Assembly: GCF_021228795.1 (NCBI RefSeq)
Contig: NZ_CP089309.1
Location: forward strand, 4,275,501 to 4,339,500
Direction: 5' to 3'
Origin: Thiocapsa bogorovii
GTDB lineage: Bacteria > Pseudomonadota > Gammaproteobacteria > Chromatiales > Chromatiaceae
Length of the DNA: 64,000 nt
Below are positions 48,428-59,188 of this stretch, piece after piece. A program made the translations under genes and the position numbers. The first letter of the stretch is position 1; each line of letters opens with the position of its first letter. The notes below the pieces were generated by a model, which did no database searches, was not told the DNA's origin, and saw only the letters and a program-made list of their open reading frames with translations.

Positions 48428-49204
48428 ATGCTCGAGATTCGCCCGATCCCCGCCTTTTCGGACAACTATATCTGGCTTCTGACCGAAACGCCGGGAACGG
48501 CCGTGGTCGTGGATCCAGGCGATGCCGATCCGGTCATCGAGCTGCTCCGCGCGGAGCATCGAGTCCTCACAGCCGTCTTGGTGACCCATCACCACGGCGA
48601 TCACATCGGCGGATTGAGCGAGCTGCGCTCGGTCTTTCCAGGGGCGCGCATCTATGGCCCCGTCGACCGGAGAATCCGCGACCTGACCGATCCGCTGGGC
48701 GAGGGGGCGGTCGTTCGTCCGCCGGGCCTGAGCGTCGATTTTCGTGTCATCGAGGTGCCGGGTCACACCTCCACACATATTGCCTATCTGGGAGTCGGCC
48801 GCTTGTTCTGCGGTGACACGCTGTTTGCCGGCGGTTGCGGACGCGTCTTCGACGGGACCTTCGAGCAACTCTCGGATTCCTTGGACCGCATCGCTGCGCT
48901 GCCGCCCGAGACCCTCGTGTATTGCGCACATGAGTACACGCTCGCGAATCTCGGTTTTGCCGACTGGGTTGAACCCGTCAGCCCTGCATTGAGCGCGCGC
49001 ACGGCGTCCGAACGCAACCGAAGGCACGCGGGTCTGCCGACCGTACCCTCTACTCTCGCGCTCGAGTTGGCCACCAACCCCTTCCTGCGCACCCGTGTGC
49101 CCGGGGTCGTTCAAGCCGCCGAGCGTGCCGCGGGACGCCCGCTCGGCTCCGCTCGCGAGGTCTTCAAAGCGTTGCGGCAGTGGAAAGACGAGGCCTACGA
49201 CTAA
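48428..49204 (+). CDS. gloB: Hydroxyacylglutathione hydrolase (glyoxalase II)
   Basis: Metallo-beta-lactamase-fold hydrolase of S-lactoylglutathione in methylglyoxal detoxification. Zinc motif THHHGDHIGG (53-62), GHTSTHIAY, GDTLFAGGCGR and the C-terminal glutathione-binding NPFLR. 258 residues. The TAA stop (49202-49204) is part of the left end of repeat E. Confidence 0.95.
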   Translation: MLEIRPIPAFSDNYIWLLTETPGTAVVVDPGDADPVIELLRAEHRVLTAVLVTHHHGDHIGGLSELRSVFPGARIYGPVDRRIRDLTDPLGEGAVVRPPGLSVDFRVIEVPGHTSTHIAYLGVGRLFCGDTLFAGGCGRVFDGTFEQLSDSLDRIAALPPETLVYCAHEYTLANLGFADWVEPVSPALSARTASERNRRHAGLPTVPSTLALELATNPFLRTRVPGVVQAAERAAGRPLGSAREVFKALRQWKDEAYD

Positions 49205-49287
49205 ACCGCGACCGGAGCGAGATGCCGAGCCCGTCGCGAGCTCAATGGTGAGAGCGCCCCCGGAACCTCGGCGGGGACGCGGTTTAG
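49201..49287. repeat. 87-bp inverted-repeat element, copy E
   Basis: Ends CTAAACCGCGACC (49201-49213) and GGACGCGGTTTAG (49275-49287), one mismatch in 13. Carries the gloB stop codon. Confidence 0.88.
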
Positions 49288-49370
49288 GTTTGACCGGGAT
49301 CGTGTCTGCTGTTAGAACCCGCGCGGTCTATTCCTCCGCTCGGCCATCCTTAAGCCCAGGACGTGAATCC

Positions 49371-50894
49371 ATGTTGTCACCGGCCTTTCGCATTCCCCCG
49401 CTCCTGTCGGCCGCGCTCGCCTGCGCAAGCGGCGCCGTCATGGTGCTCGGATTCGCGCCCTTCGGGTGGTATGCGTTCGTCCTGATCGGCCTCTTGGGCT
49501 TCTTGGTCGCGCTCAACGGTGCCTCGCCTCGGATCGGTTTCCTACGGGGTTGGCTCTTCGGCGTCGGCCTGATGGGCTTCGGGGTCTTTTGGATCCGGAT
49601 TAGCCTGAACGAGTTCGGCAACATGGACACCTGGGTTGCGCATCTCCTCGCCGGTCTCTTCGTGTCGACGATCGCGCTCTTTTTCGGGTTCGTGGGTTGG
49701 CTGGTTCGGCGCTTGGATCGCGGCCCGGCGTGGCGGGTCCCGCTCCTCCTGTTCCCCGGTCTCTATCTCCTGGTCGAGTGGCTGCGTGGCTGGTTGTTCA
49801 CTGGTTTTCCGTGGCTGAGCTTGGGCTACACCCAGATCGACGGGCCGCTCGGCGGTTTTGCGCCGATCATCGGGGTCTACGGCGTCGGTCTGCTGATCCT
49901 GATGTCGGCGGGTTTGCTCTGGGGACTCTTGCGATGGTCTGCTCGGGGTCGCGTCTTAGCTGCCCTGGGGTTGGTCGTTGTGTGGGGCGGCGGGATGCTC
50001 CTGAAGCAGGTGACCTGGACCGCGCCTTCCGGTCAGGGCTTTCGCGCCGCGGTGGTGCAGGCGAGCATCCCCCAGTCGATGAAGTGGGATCCGGATCTGC
50101 TCGTCTCGACCATGGAGATTTACTGGGAGCTGACAGAGCGGAACCTCGACGCGGATCTGGTGGTCTGGCCCGAGACCGCCATCCCGGATTTTCTGCATCA
50201 TGTGCGCGACGTCCTCATCGATCCCATGGCCGCGCGCGCACGCCAAGAGGGAACCGAGATCGTCCTCGGCATCCCGGTCATGGAGTCCGACACAGGTCGC
50301 CACTTCAACGCGCTGCTCAGTCTCGGCAGCCGGGAGGATCTCTACGCCAAGCGCCATCTGGTGCCTTTCGGCGAGTTCATGCCGTTGAAGACGTGGCTCG
50401 GTCCGTTGGTGGATCTCTTCCAGGTCCCCATCTCCGACTTCAGTCGCGGCAGCGCCGAGCGTCCCTTGCTTGCGGTGGGCGATCGCTTGGCGGGCGTGTC
50501 CATCTGCTACGAAGACGCCTTCCCGGCGGAGGTTTCGCAAGCCTTGCCCGAGGCCGAGTTCTTGATCAACGTCAGCAACGATGCCTGGTTCGGTGATTCG
50601 TTGGCGCCGCATCAGCATCTCGAGATGGCGCGGATGCGAGCGCTCGAGAACGGGCGCTATCTGCTGCGTGCCACCAACACCGGGATCTCCGCGATCATCG
50701 ATCAGCGCGGACGGGTGCTCGGGATGGTGCCGTCTTTCGTGCGCGGGGATTTCGCGACAGAGGTTCGACCCTATGTCGGGGCGACGCCCTATGTGCGCCT
50801 CGGCAATGCTCCGGCGATCGGGCTCGCGGCGGGTCTGGTGTTGCTCGGTGTGGGCTTCGTACGCTTGGCGCCTTCGCGGTCCGCCGACGGGTGA
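49371..50894 (+). CDS. lnt: Apolipoprotein N-acyltransferase
   Basis: Adds the third acyl chain to lipoproteins in the inner membrane. 507 residues: N-terminal set of transmembrane helices, then a nitrilase-fold domain with the Glu-Lys-Cys triad in VWPETAIPD, LYAKRHLVPFGEFMP and VSICYEDAFP. Start ATG 49371 (MLSPAFRIPPLLSAALACASG). Confidence 0.94.
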   Translation: MLSPAFRIPPLLSAALACASGAVMVLGFAPFGWYAFVLIGLLGFLVALNGASPRIGFLRGWLFGVGLMGFGVFWIRISLNEFGNMDTWVAHLLAGLFVSTIALFFGFVGWLVRRLDRGPAWRVPLLLFPGLYLLVEWLRGWLFTGFPWLSLGYTQIDGPLGGFAPIIGVYGVGLLILMSAGLLWGLLRWSARGRVLAALGLVVVWGGGMLLKQVTWTAPSGQGFRAAVVQASIPQSMKWDPDLLVSTMEIYWELTERNLDADLVVWPETAIPDFLHHVRDVLIDPMAARARQEGTEIVLGIPVMESDTGRHFNALLSLGSREDLYAKRHLVPFGEFMPLKTWLGPLVDLFQVPISDFSRGSAERPLLAVGDRLAGVSICYEDAFPAEVSQALPEAEFLINVSNDAWFGDSLAPHQHLEMARMRALENGRYLLRATNTGISAIIDQRGRVLGMVPSFVRGDFATEVRPYVGATPYVRLGNAPAIGLAAGLVLLGVGFVRLAPSRSADG

Positions 50895-51277
50895 TGGAGA
50901 CGCCGGAGAGTCGCGTGTCGCTCGTGAGTCCGTCCGGGGGCTCCTGCCGCCGGACGGACTCGCTCCTTGGCGACGACCTGTTTTGGCCCCGGTTCGCCCC
51001 GCTCCGGGCCGCGCTGCGCCACGACGTACGCCCGAGGGGCGCGGTCGGGCTGCGCACGGCCCTGCGACGAACGGCTCGACGGCGTGTCGGATGCGCTTTG
51101 CATACCGCCTTCGCGGCTTCGCGACCACGGCCGCTTCGCCACTGCGGCGGCACGCACGCGCCGACGCCTACCGGGGGCCGCTCGGCTTCGCTCCGCTCTC
51201 CATGCCTCGCGGAAAGGTTGCCGCAGCAGCGACTCGGGCGGTTATGATTGAGTCAGGTTTCGCCGAAGGATGTGACC
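50895..51277. other. Gap without a recognisable gene
   Basis: Very GC-rich. Several frames are open (for example 50891-51247, plus strand) but they are Arg/Ala/Gly-biased, typical of shadow frames, and match nothing I know. A possible promoter near the right edge is TTGCCG (51218-51223), 19-bp spacer, TATGAT (51243-51248), which would serve the following gene. Confidence 0.35.
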
Positions 51278-51793
51278 GTGCAGGCCTTGATCTTATTTTT
51301 TGTTGAGTTATGCGCCTTGCGCAGGAACCCGCAGGATCTCCCGGCTTCGGAGATCCTTCTCGCCGTCGTGGCGGTCGCGAGTCTCCTCGTCGGTGTGATG
51401 ATCGGCCTCGTCGCCCATCTGTCGATCGGCGCGAGCCTTGCGCAGACCCTGTTCGAGCTTGCGATGACGCTCGGCGCACTTTTCGTCGCCTTGCGCCTCA
51501 TGCGCCTGGATGCGCGCTTCATTCAGTCTGCGACGGCGCTTCTCGGCAGCGGTGTCGTGATCGGTGCGATCGCGCTGATTCCGCTCAACTTCAATCCCAC
51601 CGGCTCGCAAGAAACCGATTTGGCTGCGCTCGGCGCGCTTCTGCTTCTGGTAGTCTTCGTGTGGAGCGTGGTGGTGACCGGTCACATCTTGCGCCACACC
51701 TTTCAGATCTCGCTCGGTCAGGGCGCGGCGATCGCCGTGGCCTTCAAGGTCGGCGTGGTCCTCTTGATGGGCATCGCCTTCGGCGGCGCCTGA
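51278..51793 (+). CDS. Hypothetical membrane protein
   Basis: 171 residues with GTG 51278 as the preferred start because AAGGA (51266-51270) is 7 nt upstream; GTG 51272 and TTG 51248 are possible. Four to five hydrophobic segments (ILLAVVAVASLLVGVMIGLV, LFELAMTLGALFVALRLM, ATALLGSGVVIGAIALIPL, LLLLVVFVWSVVVTGHIL, AAIAVAFKVGVVLLMGIAF). Family not recognised. 15 bp before mpl, probably cotranscribed. Confidence 0.7.
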   Translation: MQALILFFVELCALRRNPQDLPASEILLAVVAVASLLVGVMIGLVAHLSIGASLAQTLFELAMTLGALFVALRLMRLDARFIQSATALLGSGVVIGAIALIPLNFNPTGSQETDLAALGALLLLVVFVWSVVVTGHILRHTFQISLGQGAAIAVAFKVGVVLLMGIAFGGA

Positions 51794-51808
51794 GGAGCTT
51801 CAACACGC

Positions 51809-53167
51809 ATGCATCTGCATATCCTGGGCATCTGCGGCACCTTCATGGGCGGTATCGCCCTGCTCGCGCGTGCACTCGGGCACCGCGTCAGCGGCTCGGA
51901 CGCCAACGTCTATCCGCCGATGAGCACCCAGCTCGAGGCGGCCGGAATCGGTTTGATGGAGGGCTATGATCCGAGCCACCTCGAGCCGGCGCCGGATGTG
52001 GTGGTCGTCGGAAACGCCATGAAGCGGGGCATCCCTGCCGTCGAGGCCATGCTGGATCGCGGTCTGCGCTATTGCTCGGGTCCGGAATGGCTGCGCGAGA
52101 ATCTGTTGCCCGATCGCTGGGTGCTGGCCGTGGCCGGTACGCACGGCAAGACCACCACCGCGAGTATGCTCGCCTGGGTCCTGGAGGACGCCGGTCTCGC
52201 GCCGGGCTTCCTGATCGGCGGCGTGCCGCTGGATTTCGGGCTGTCCGCGCGACTGGGCTCCGCGCCCTTTTTCGTGGTCGAGGCGGATGAATACGACACC
52301 GCCTTCTTCGATAAGCGCTCCAAGTTCGTCCACTATCGCCCCAGCACCCTGATCCTCAACAATCTTGAGTTCGACCACGCCGACATCTTCGAGGATCTCG
52401 GTCAGATCCAGCGCCAGTTCCATCATCTGGTGCGCACCGTCCCGGGTCGCGGTCTGATCGTCCATTCGGGCGCCGAGCCGGCGATCGATCAGGTGCTGGC
52501 GATGGGCTGTTGGACCCCGCGCGAGTCCTTCGGCGAGGCGGGGCGGTGGACCGCTCGGCTGCTCGTCCCGGACGGGTCCCGCTTTGAGGTGATGCTCGAT
52601 GAGCACCCGCTGGGCGAGGTCGACTGGGGTCAAACCGGACTGCACAACGTGCACAACGCGCTCGCCGTCTTGGCTGCGGCCCGGCACGCGGGTGTCCCGG
52701 TCGGTGCCGGGATCGCTGCCCTGGGCCGGTTCAAGGGGGTGAAGCGTCGCATGGAGCTGCGCGGCGAGGTCGCAGGCGTGCGTGTCTTCGATGATTTCGC
52801 CCACCATCCGACGGCGATCGAGACGACCCTCCAGGGCCTGCGCCGTCGGGTCGGCGAGCAGCGCATCCTCGCGGTGCTCGAGCCGCGCTCCAACACCATG
52901 CGTCTGGGTGTGCACAATCGTGAGCTCGCCGCTTCGCTCGATGCGGCTGATCGGGTGTTTGTCTTCGCGCCTGCTGATTTGGGTTGGGATGCCGCCGCCG
53001 TCTTCGCCGGGCTTGCGGGACGTGCGGCCGTGCATGCGGATCTCGACGTCCTCGCCGCCGCGGTGGTGGCCGAGTGTCGTGCGGGCGATCAGGTGCTGGT
53101 CATGAGCAACGGCGGCTTCGGCGGGATCCACCAGAAGCTCCTGGACGGTCTTGTGCAGGCGCGCTAG
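51809..53167 (+). CDS. mpl: UDP-MurNAc:L-Ala-gamma-D-Glu-meso-DAP ligase (murein peptide recycling)
   Basis: Reattaches recycled tripeptide to UDP-MurNAc. Mur ligase family: N-terminal HILGICGTFMGGIALLA (Mpl-type rather than MurC), ATP site AGTHGKTTTASM, central EADEYDTAFFDKRSKFVHY and C-terminal DDFAHHPTAIE. 452 residues. Confidence 0.95.
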   Translation: MHLHILGICGTFMGGIALLARALGHRVSGSDANVYPPMSTQLEAAGIGLMEGYDPSHLEPAPDVVVVGNAMKRGIPAVEAMLDRGLRYCSGPEWLRENLLPDRWVLAVAGTHGKTTTASMLAWVLEDAGLAPGFLIGGVPLDFGLSARLGSAPFFVVEADEYDTAFFDKRSKFVHYRPSTLILNNLEFDHADIFEDLGQIQRQFHHLVRTVPGRGLIVHSGAEPAIDQVLAMGCWTPRESFGEAGRWTARLLVPDGSRFEVMLDEHPLGEVDWGQTGLHNVHNALAVLAAARHAGVPVGAGIAALGRFKGVKRRMELRGEVAGVRVFDDFAHHPTAIETTLQGLRRRVGEQRILAVLEPRSNTMRLGVHNRELAASLDAADRVFVFAPADLGWDAAAVFAGLAGRAAVHADLDVLAAAVVAECRAGDQVLVMSNGGFGGIHQKLLDGLVQAR

Positions 53168-53184
53168 GGAGGAACCGATCGCGC

Positions 53185-53808
53185 ATGTCCGAGCCGCTTC
53201 AAGACTGGCCTAAGACGATCACGGTCGCCTTGACCGGGGCCTCCGGATCCCAATACGGTCTGCGTCTGGTCGAGTGTTTGCTCGCCGCCGGGATTCGGGT
53301 CTATCTGCTGATCTCCCAAGCCGGGCAAGTCGTGCTGAAGATGGAAGCGGATCTGGAGGTGCCGGCCCGACCCGCCGAGGCCGAGTCCTTCTTCCTGGAG
53401 TACTTCAAGGTGCGACCGGGGCAGCTGCGCGTCTTTGGTCGCCAGCAGTGGACGGCACCGGTCGCGAGCGGCAGCAACCCGCCCGATGCCATGGTCATCT
53501 GCCCCTGCACCACGGGCACGCTCGCGAGCATCGCGGCCGGCGTGTCGACCTCGCTCATCGACCGCGCGGCGGATGTAACGATGAAGGAGTCTCGCAAGCT
53601 GATCCTGGTGATCCGCGAGACGCCCTTTACCGCCATCCATCTCGAGAACATGCTGCGTCTTGCACGCGCCGGTGCGGTCATCATGCCGGCCAATCCGGGG
53701 TTCTACTTCAAGCCCGCGCGCATCGAGCAGATCGTCGATTTCATGGTGGCGCGAATCCTGGATCATCTGGACGTACCGCATCGGCTCACGGCCCGTTGGG
53801 GCGAGTAG
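53185..53808 (+). CDS. ubiX: Flavin prenyltransferase UbiX
   Basis: Makes prenylated FMN, the cofactor of UbiD in ubiquinone synthesis. 207 residues with ALTGASGSQYGLRL (FMN-binding), CPCTTGTLASIAAGVSTSLIDRAADV and RKLILVIRETPF. 17 bp after mpl, with GGAGG upstream. Confidence 0.95.
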   Translation: MSEPLQDWPKTITVALTGASGSQYGLRLVECLLAAGIRVYLLISQAGQVVLKMEADLEVPARPAEAESFFLEYFKVRPGQLRVFGRQQWTAPVASGSNPPDAMVICPCTTGTLASIAAGVSTSLIDRAADVTMKESRKLILVIRETPFTAIHLENMLRLARAGAVIMPANPGFYFKPARIEQIVDFMVARILDHLDVPHRLTARWGE

Positions 53809-53862
53809 CGCTGCGACGGCGACACGAGCGTGCGGCGTATCGGGCCGGGCGGCACGCCTCGG

Positions 53863-54336
53863 TCAGCCGGTCGTTTCCGGATAGAAGTCGCGACTGAAGA
53901 TCTGCCCGCTTTGATAGGGACATTCGGCCGGAAAGGTCGCGGCCGGAAGTCCTGTCTCGTCGGCGGCGAGGTTGACGGCTTGGATGTAGGATTCCCCGAT
54001 TGCATCCTCGAGCACGCGCTTGAGGCCTGGGTTTTTTTCCATAAGGTATGTCAGCGCGGCGCGCTGCTCGATGATGGTATTGCGCCAGCTCCTGCCTTCG
54101 AAGTCCGCCCAACGCTCGGACAGTCGGCCGTACTGGAATTGCCATTTGAGCAGATGGGCGAGCAGCACGCGCAAACGGTTGACCAGCTCATGCCGCTGAC
54201 TCCTGCCCATGTCGTCCAGCTCCTCGATCAAATGGGCGAGATCCAGCTCCGCGAATCGCCGCTGGCGCAGCAGGGCGGCTGTCCGCGCCGCCCAGGCGGA
54301 ATAGTCCTGCTCGTAGAGTCGGTCTAGCTCGCTCAT
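53863..54336 (-). CDS. DUF29 family protein
   Basis: 157 residues, all-alpha. Recognised by YEQDYSAWAARTAALLRQRRF, LDLAHLIEELDDMGRSQRHEL and LLAHLLKWQFQ. Function unknown; common in cyanobacteria and purple bacteria, often in multiple copies. Repeat F begins 22 bp upstream of its start and separates it from sucB on the same strand. Confidence 0.85.
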   Translation of the reverse strand: MSELDRLYEQDYSAWAARTAALLRQRRFAELDLAHLIEELDDMGRSQRHELVNRLRVLLAHLLKWQFQYGRLSERWADFEGRSWRNTIIEQRAALTYLMEKNPGLKRVLEDAIGESYIQAVNLAADETGLPAATFPAECPYQSGQIFSRDFYPETTG

Positions 54337-54357
54337 CGGAAAACCTGTTCCAATATC

Positions 54358-54444
54358 CTAAACCGCGCCGACTCCAGCGTTCGTCAAGTCCGCCGGGGCC
54401 GATGCCATCTAAAAACGTTACTTACCGCGCCGGGCGCGGTTTAG
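54358..54444. repeat. 87-bp inverted-repeat element, copy F
   Basis: Ends CTAAACCGCGCC (54358-54369) and GGCGCGGTTTAG (54433-54444), perfect 12-bp TIR. The interior is related to B and to the reverse complements of C1 and I. The right end supplies the sucB stop. A 3-bp direct repeat ATC flanks it. Confidence 0.9.
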
Positions 54445-55724
54445 ATCCTCAACAGCAACCGCGCCGGATCCTCCAGGGTCTCCTTGATACTGACCAGGAA
54501 CTGCACCGCCTCGCGTCCGTCGATGATCCGGTGGTCGTAGGTCAGGGCCAGATACATCATGGGTGCGATCTTGATCTCGCCCTTGTCGGCGATCGGGCGC
54601 TCCTGGATCTTGTGCATCCCCAAGATGGCGCTTTGCGGCGGGTTGAGGATGGGCGTGGAGAGCAGCGAGCCGAAGACCCCGCCGTTGGTGATCGAGAAGG
54701 TGCCGCCCGTGAGCTCCTCGTAGCTGAGGTTTCCGTTCTGTGCCTTTTCTCCGAAGGCGACGATGCCCTGCTCGACGTCGGCCATGCTCAGCTGATCGCA
54801 GTTGCGCAGGATGGGGACAACAAGACCGCGCGGGGAGCTGACTGCGATTCCGATGTCGTAATAGCCGTGATAGATGATGTCGTCCCCGTCGACAGAGGCG
54901 TTGATCACGGGGAAGCGTTGCAGTGCCTCCACCGCGGCCTTGACGAAGAAGGACATGAAGCCGAGCCGAACCGCGTGGGTCTTCTCGAACTGGTCTTTGT
55001 AGCGGCTCCGCAGCGCGAGAACGGCCTTGAGATCGACCTCGTTGAAGGTCGTCAGCATGGCCGAATTCTGCTGGGCCTGGACCAGGCGCTCGGCGACGCG
55101 GGCACGCAGACGGGTCATGGGGACACGCTGCTCGGGACGGCCGGCCTCGCCGGTGAGGCTCGGGCTCGGTGCGGGTGACGCGAGGGCCAGCTCGGGGTCC
55201 TTGGCCGGCGCGGCCTGCTCGCGCTCGTCCAGATAAGCGATGACGTCGGCCTTGTGGATACGCCCGTCGCGGCCTGTGCCCGGAATCGCATGTGGGTCGA
55301 GATTCAACTCCTTCACCAGACGCCGCGCGGCGGGTGCGACCTGCGGTTCTGCGTCGGCCGCCGGTGCGGCCTTCGCCGCCGAGCCGGCAGATGCGGCCTT
55401 CGCCGCCGGGCTCGCAGATGCGGCCTTGGCTGGCGCGGCTTGGGTAGGCGGCGATGCCTGACCTGCCGGCGGTGTTGCTCCGGTGCCGCTCGCCTCGATC
55501 AGCGCCAGGACGGCATCGGACTGAACCAGATCGCCCTCGTTGGCCATGATCTCGCCGAGGATGCCGTCGATCGGCGAGGGGACCTCGAGCACGACCTTGT
55601 CGGTTTCCAGATCGACCAGATTCTCCTCGCGCTTGACCGAATCGCCCGGGCGCTTGTGCCAGGTTGCGACCGTGGCGTCGGCAACCGACTCGGGGAGGGC
55701 GGGGACACGGACTTCGCTGCTCAT
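54441..55724 (-). CDS. sucB: 2-oxoglutarate dehydrogenase E2 (dihydrolipoamide succinyltransferase)
   Basis: 427 residues: N-terminal lipoyl domain with the lipoylated Lys in [16 protein letters not shown], an Ala/Pro linker ([19 protein letters not shown]), the E1/E3-binding domain ([20 protein letters not shown]), and the catalytic domain ending in [14 protein letters not shown]. The start overlaps the sucA stop. The TAA stop is part of repeat F. The E3 gene is not in the window. Confidence 0.96.
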   Translation of the reverse strand: MSSEVRVPALPESVADATVATWHKRPGDSVKREENLVDLETDKVVLEVPSPIDGILGEIMANEGDLVQSDAVLALIEASGTGATPPAGQASPPTQAAPAKAASASPAAKAASAGSAAKAAPAADAEPQVAPAARRLVKELNLDPHAIPGTGRDGRIHKADVIAYLDEREQAAPAKDPELALASPAPSPSLTGEAGRPEQRVPMTRLRARVAERLVQAQQNSAMLTTFNEVDLKAVLALRSRYKDQFEKTHAVRLGFMSFFVKAAVEALQRFPVINASVDGDDIIYHGYYDIGIAVSSPRGLVVPILRNCDQLSMADVEQGIVAFGEKAQNGNLSYEELTGGTFSITNGGVFGSLLSTPILNPPQSAILGMHKIQERPIADKGEIKIAPMMYLALTYDHRIIDGREAVQFLVSIKETLEDPARLLLRI

Positions 55725-58579
55725 TGTGGCGGGATCCTTTTATTCATGCTGGGGTTGAAATGCCCGGTCAGGGCCTCGTCGATCAACCTCTCCTGCTGCT
55801 CGACATGTGCGGCACGGTGGCCGACGGCCGGTGCGGCGGAGGATGGGCGGCCGACGTAATAGGGACGCTTCCCGTCCTGCATCAGGTTGTGGAAGCGGTG
55901 TTTGATCTGGTCCCAAGCGCCTTGGTTCTGCGGCTCCTCCTGGCACCAGATGATCTCTTCGGTGGTCTCGTAAGCCTCGAGCGCGCGGTCGAAGTGGTTC
56001 TTGGGGAAGGGATACAGCTGCTCGATGCGGATGATGGCGACATTCGTCAGGCCACGCGCACGCCGCGCTTCGAGCAAATCGAAATAGACCTTACCGCAGC
56101 AGAAGACCACGCGCTCGGTCTGTGCGGGGTCGATCGGGTCGATCTCGGGGATCACCGTCTGGAAATGACCGCTGGTCAGCTCATCGAGGGCGGAGACCGC
56201 GAGACGATGGCGCAACAGGCTCTTCGGGGTCATGACGATCAGCGGTTTGCGGTAGTCGCGGACGATCTGTCGGCGTAGCAGGTGATACATCTGGGCCGGG
56301 GTGGTCGGCACGCAGACCTGGATGTTGTGCTCGGCGCAGAGCTGCAGGAAACGCTCCAGACGGGCGGAGGAATGCTCGGCGCCTTGGCCCTCGAGTCCAT
56401 GCGGAAGCAGCATCACAAGCCCGCAGCACAGACCCCACTTGGTCCCGGCGGAGGTGATGAACTGATCGATCACCACCTGGGCGCCGTTGGCGAAGTCCCC
56501 GAACTGGGCCTCCCAGAGCGTCAGCGCGCTCGGCTCCGCGGTCGCGAAGCCGTATTCGTAGGCCAGCACCGCCTCCTCGGAGAGGAGTGAATCGATCGCG
56601 ATGAAGGCGCCCTGATGCTCGCCGATGTGCTGCAACGGCGTATAGGCGTTGCCGGTCACTTGGTCGTGGATCTTGGCATGGCGATGGAAGAAGGTCCCGC
56701 GCCCGGCATCCTGTCCGGACAGGCGCACCGGCGTACCTGCATCGACGAGGGTGGCGTAGGCCAGATTCTCCGCGAAGCCCCAGTTCAGGAGCTGATCGCC
56801 TTGAGCCATCTTCCGCCGCTCTTCCCAGAGCTTCTCGACCCGGGGATGGAGCTCGAACCCATCTGGAACGCGCAACATGGCATCGCTCAGCTCGCGCAGC
56901 TTCTCGACCGGGACACCCGTATCGACGCTTTGATCCCAGTCCGTGGTGCGGCAGAAGCCCCAATCGACGCGGTAGGCATGGTCCAGCCCGCACAGGACCG
57001 GGCGCGCGACCACCACACCCTGCTCGATGGAGTCGCGATAGTCCGCAACCATCGCATCGACCTCCTCCTTGGAGACGAGGCCGTCGGAGACGAGGCGATC
57101 GGCATACACGGCACGCGGGGTCGGATGCCGGCGGATCTTCTTGTACATCATCGGCTGGGTGACTGCGGGCTCGTCGGCCTCGTTGTGCCCCAGACGCCGA
57201 TAGCAGACCAGGTCGATGATGACGTCCTTGTGGAACTGGTTGCGAAAATCCAGCGCCATGCGGGTGACGAAGATGACCGACTCCGGGTCGTCGCCGTTCA
57301 CGTGAAAGACCGGCGCCTGCACCATCTTGGCGACATCGGTGCAGTAGAGTGTGGATCGGGTATCGAGTGGGTTGCTGGTCGTAAAGCCGATCTGGTTGTT
57401 GATGACGATGTGGACCGTGCCGCCGGTGGCATAGCTGCGCGTCTGCGAGAGCTGGAGCGTCTCCATGACCACGCCTTGCCCGGCGAAGGCGGCGTCGCCG
57501 TGGATCAGCACGGGCAGGACCTGATCGCCGCTGCGGTCGTGGCGGCGCCGCTGGCGTGCCCGCACCGAGCCCTCGACCACCGGGTTGATGATCTCCAGAT
57601 GGGACGGATTGAAGCCCAGCACCAGGTGGACGATGCCGCCGGGCGTGTCGATGTCGGTCGCGAAGCCCATGTGATACTTCACGTCCCCGGCCATCTGGCG
57701 CCAATCCATCTGGACCCGGCCCTCGAACTCGTCGAAGATGTCCTGCGGCGGCTTGCCGAAGATGTTGGTCAGGACGCTGAGACGCCCACGGTGGGCCATG
57801 CCGATGACCAGCTCCTTCTGGCCCTTGCGTCCGGCGCGCTGGATCAGCTCGTCCAGCATCGGGATGAGGGCGTCGCTGCCTTCGAGCGAAAAGCGCTTCT
57901 GGCCGACATAGCGTTGGTGAAGATACTTCTCGAAGCCCTCGGCGGCGGTCAGCAGGGTCAAGAGCCAACGCCGATCGGCGGTGTCGATCTCGGGTATCGC
58001 CCGATATCCTTCGAGCCGCTTCTGGATCCAGCGTTTCTCCTGGGTATCGGTGATGTGCATATACTCCGAGCCGACCGTACCGCAATAGATCTGCTCGACC
58101 ATCGCGATGATGTCGCGCAGCGGCATGCGGTCCGGGGCGTAGAGCGAACCCGTATGGAAGACCTGATCCATGTCGTCCGGCTCCAGGTTGTGGAAGGCCG
58201 GATCCAGATCTGCGATCTTGGGCGTGTCGCGCAGCTTGATCGGGTCGAGGTCGGCGACCTGATGACCGCGGTAGCGATAGCCGTTGATGAGGGAGAGCAC
58301 CGCGGCCTGTTTTTCCGCGGCGGCGGGCTCGAGCCGCTCGGTGGAACGCGTGCGCGCGCGCGTTCGGCTCTCTTGGGCGAGCCGCAGGAAGTTCTCGCGC
58401 ACCGGCCCGTGTGCGACCTCATTGGCCGCCTCCTGGTGCATCACATGGAAGCGCTCTCTCCAAGCTAAATCGACGCTCTCCGGGTCCTTTAAATAGCGTT
58501 CATAGAGGTCTTCGATAAAGGCTGCATTGCCGCCGTAAAGGGCGCCGGAACTGCGAAACAGCTCGAGGATTGCGCTCAT
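55721..58579 (-). CDS. sucA: 2-oxoglutarate dehydrogenase E1
   Basis: Thiamine-diphosphate-dependent decarboxylase of the TCA-cycle complex. 952 residues; N-terminal segment ([23 protein letters not shown]) that docks to the complex, [13 protein letters not shown], the thiamine-binding [11 protein letters not shown] region, and C-terminal [12 protein letters not shown]. First gene of the sucAB operon. Confidence 0.97.
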   Translation of the reverse strand: MSAILELFRSSGALYGGNAAFIEDLYERYLKDPESVDLAWRERFHVMHQEAANEVAHGPVRENFLRLAQESRTRARTRSTERLEPAAAEKQAAVLSLINGYRYRGHQVADLDPIKLRDTPKIADLDPAFHNLEPDDMDQVFHTGSLYAPDRMPLRDIIAMVEQIYCGTVGSEYMHITDTQEKRWIQKRLEGYRAIPEIDTADRRWLLTLLTAAEGFEKYLHQRYVGQKRFSLEGSDALIPMLDELIQRAGRKGQKELVIGMAHRGRLSVLTNIFGKPPQDIFDEFEGRVQMDWRQMAGDVKYHMGFATDIDTPGGIVHLVLGFNPSHLEIINPVVEGSVRARQRRRHDRSGDQVLPVLIHGDAAFAGQGVVMETLQLSQTRSYATGGTVHIVINNQIGFTTSNPLDTRSTLYCTDVAKMVQAPVFHVNGDDPESVIFVTRMALDFRNQFHKDVIIDLVCYRRLGHNEADEPAVTQPMMYKKIRRHPTPRAVYADRLVSDGLVSKEEVDAMVADYRDSIEQGVVVARPVLCGLDHAYRVDWGFCRTTDWDQSVDTGVPVEKLRELSDAMLRVPDGFELHPRVEKLWEERRKMAQGDQLLNWGFAENLAYATLVDAGTPVRLSGQDAGRGTFFHRHAKIHDQVTGNAYTPLQHIGEHQGAFIAIDSLLSEEAVLAYEYGFATAEPSALTLWEAQFGDFANGAQVVIDQFITSAGTKWGLCCGLVMLLPHGLEGQGAEHSSARLERFLQLCAEHNIQVCVPTTPAQMYHLLRRQIVRDYRKPLIVMTPKSLLRHRLAVSALDELTSGHFQTVIPEIDPIDPAQTERVVFCCGKVYFDLLEARRARGLTNVAIIRIEQLYPFPKNHFDRALEAYETTEEIIWCQEEPQNQGAWDQIKHRFHNLMQDGKRPYYVGRPSSAAPAVGHRAAHVEQQERLIDEALTGHFNPSMNKRIPPQ

Positions 58580-58627
58580 GCTCGGTGTTGTTTCTCTGAG
58601 TTGATTTTATAGATGGATAATCGATGT

Positions 58628-58657
58628 TTATAACACAGGTTCCGAAGCGCTTGGCAA
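58628..58657 (-). promoter_or_regulatory. Likely sigma-70 promoter of sucAB
   Basis: On the minus strand TTGCCA (58657-58652), 18-bp spacer, TTATAA (58633-58628) with TGTG just upstream, about 50 bp before sucA. This A/T-rich patch stands out locally. Confidence 0.5.
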
Positions 58658-58763
58658 GCGGGTTCAGGGCGACCGACCTCACCCGACAAGGACCGGGCGG
58701 ATATCATCGCCGATCTTGCGGTGTGGCGTCTTCCGAGCCGTGACCGACGGGGCCGGCGCTCAC

Positions 58764-58982
58764 ATGGAACCGCAATACTCCGCGGCGGACCTCACCGAGC
58801 GCAAGCGTCGGCGCATCCGCTTGGCACGGCTCGAGGCCGACATCGCCTATTTCCAGGCGCGCCTGGAAATGATCGGCGAGCCGACGAGCGCGAATCAACT
58901 GACCCAGCGCAAGGCATTCGAGCTTTTGCTCAAGACAGTCTCGACCAAGGTCGCGAAGGTCCAGCGAGAACGAGCGGTTTGA
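58764..58982 (+). CDS. Small hypothetical coiled-coil-like protein
   Basis: 72 residues from ATG 58764: charged, helical (LTERKRRRIRLARLEADIAYFQARLEMIGEPTS ... KAFELLLKTVSTKVAKVQRE). Not recognised. Heptad-like Leu/Ile spacing suggests a short coiled coil. Lies between divergent sucA and the NRDE gene. Confidence 0.55.
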   Translation: MEPQYSAADLTERKRRRIRLARLEADIAYFQARLEMIGEPTSANQLTQRKAFELLLKTVSTKVAKVQRERAV

Positions 58983-59188
58983 GTCGGGTCCGGTGGAATC
59001 GAAGCGTCTCGCATCATCGCCTCTTCATCGCATCCGCCGTTGATGGTCGGCCCGAATCCGAATGCACGCACGGAATGATTTTTGTTCGATCCGAAGCCCA
59101 TCTCGCCTCGGCCGTTTTGGATGCGATGTCGAACGCGTATCACGAGAGAGCACCGCAGGGCGATCTCCTGCTCGAGGGGTTTGAATTC

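Noticed and set aside
50891-51247. Open frame of 118 codons after lnt
   Set aside because: Arg/Ala-biased composition, no domain, no ribosome site of note; overlapping frames are equally open.
58979-59065. Possible degenerate 87-bp element after the small gene at 58764-58982
   Set aside because: TTGAGTCGGGTCC and GGCCCGAATCCGAA have the right distance but too many mismatches to claim.
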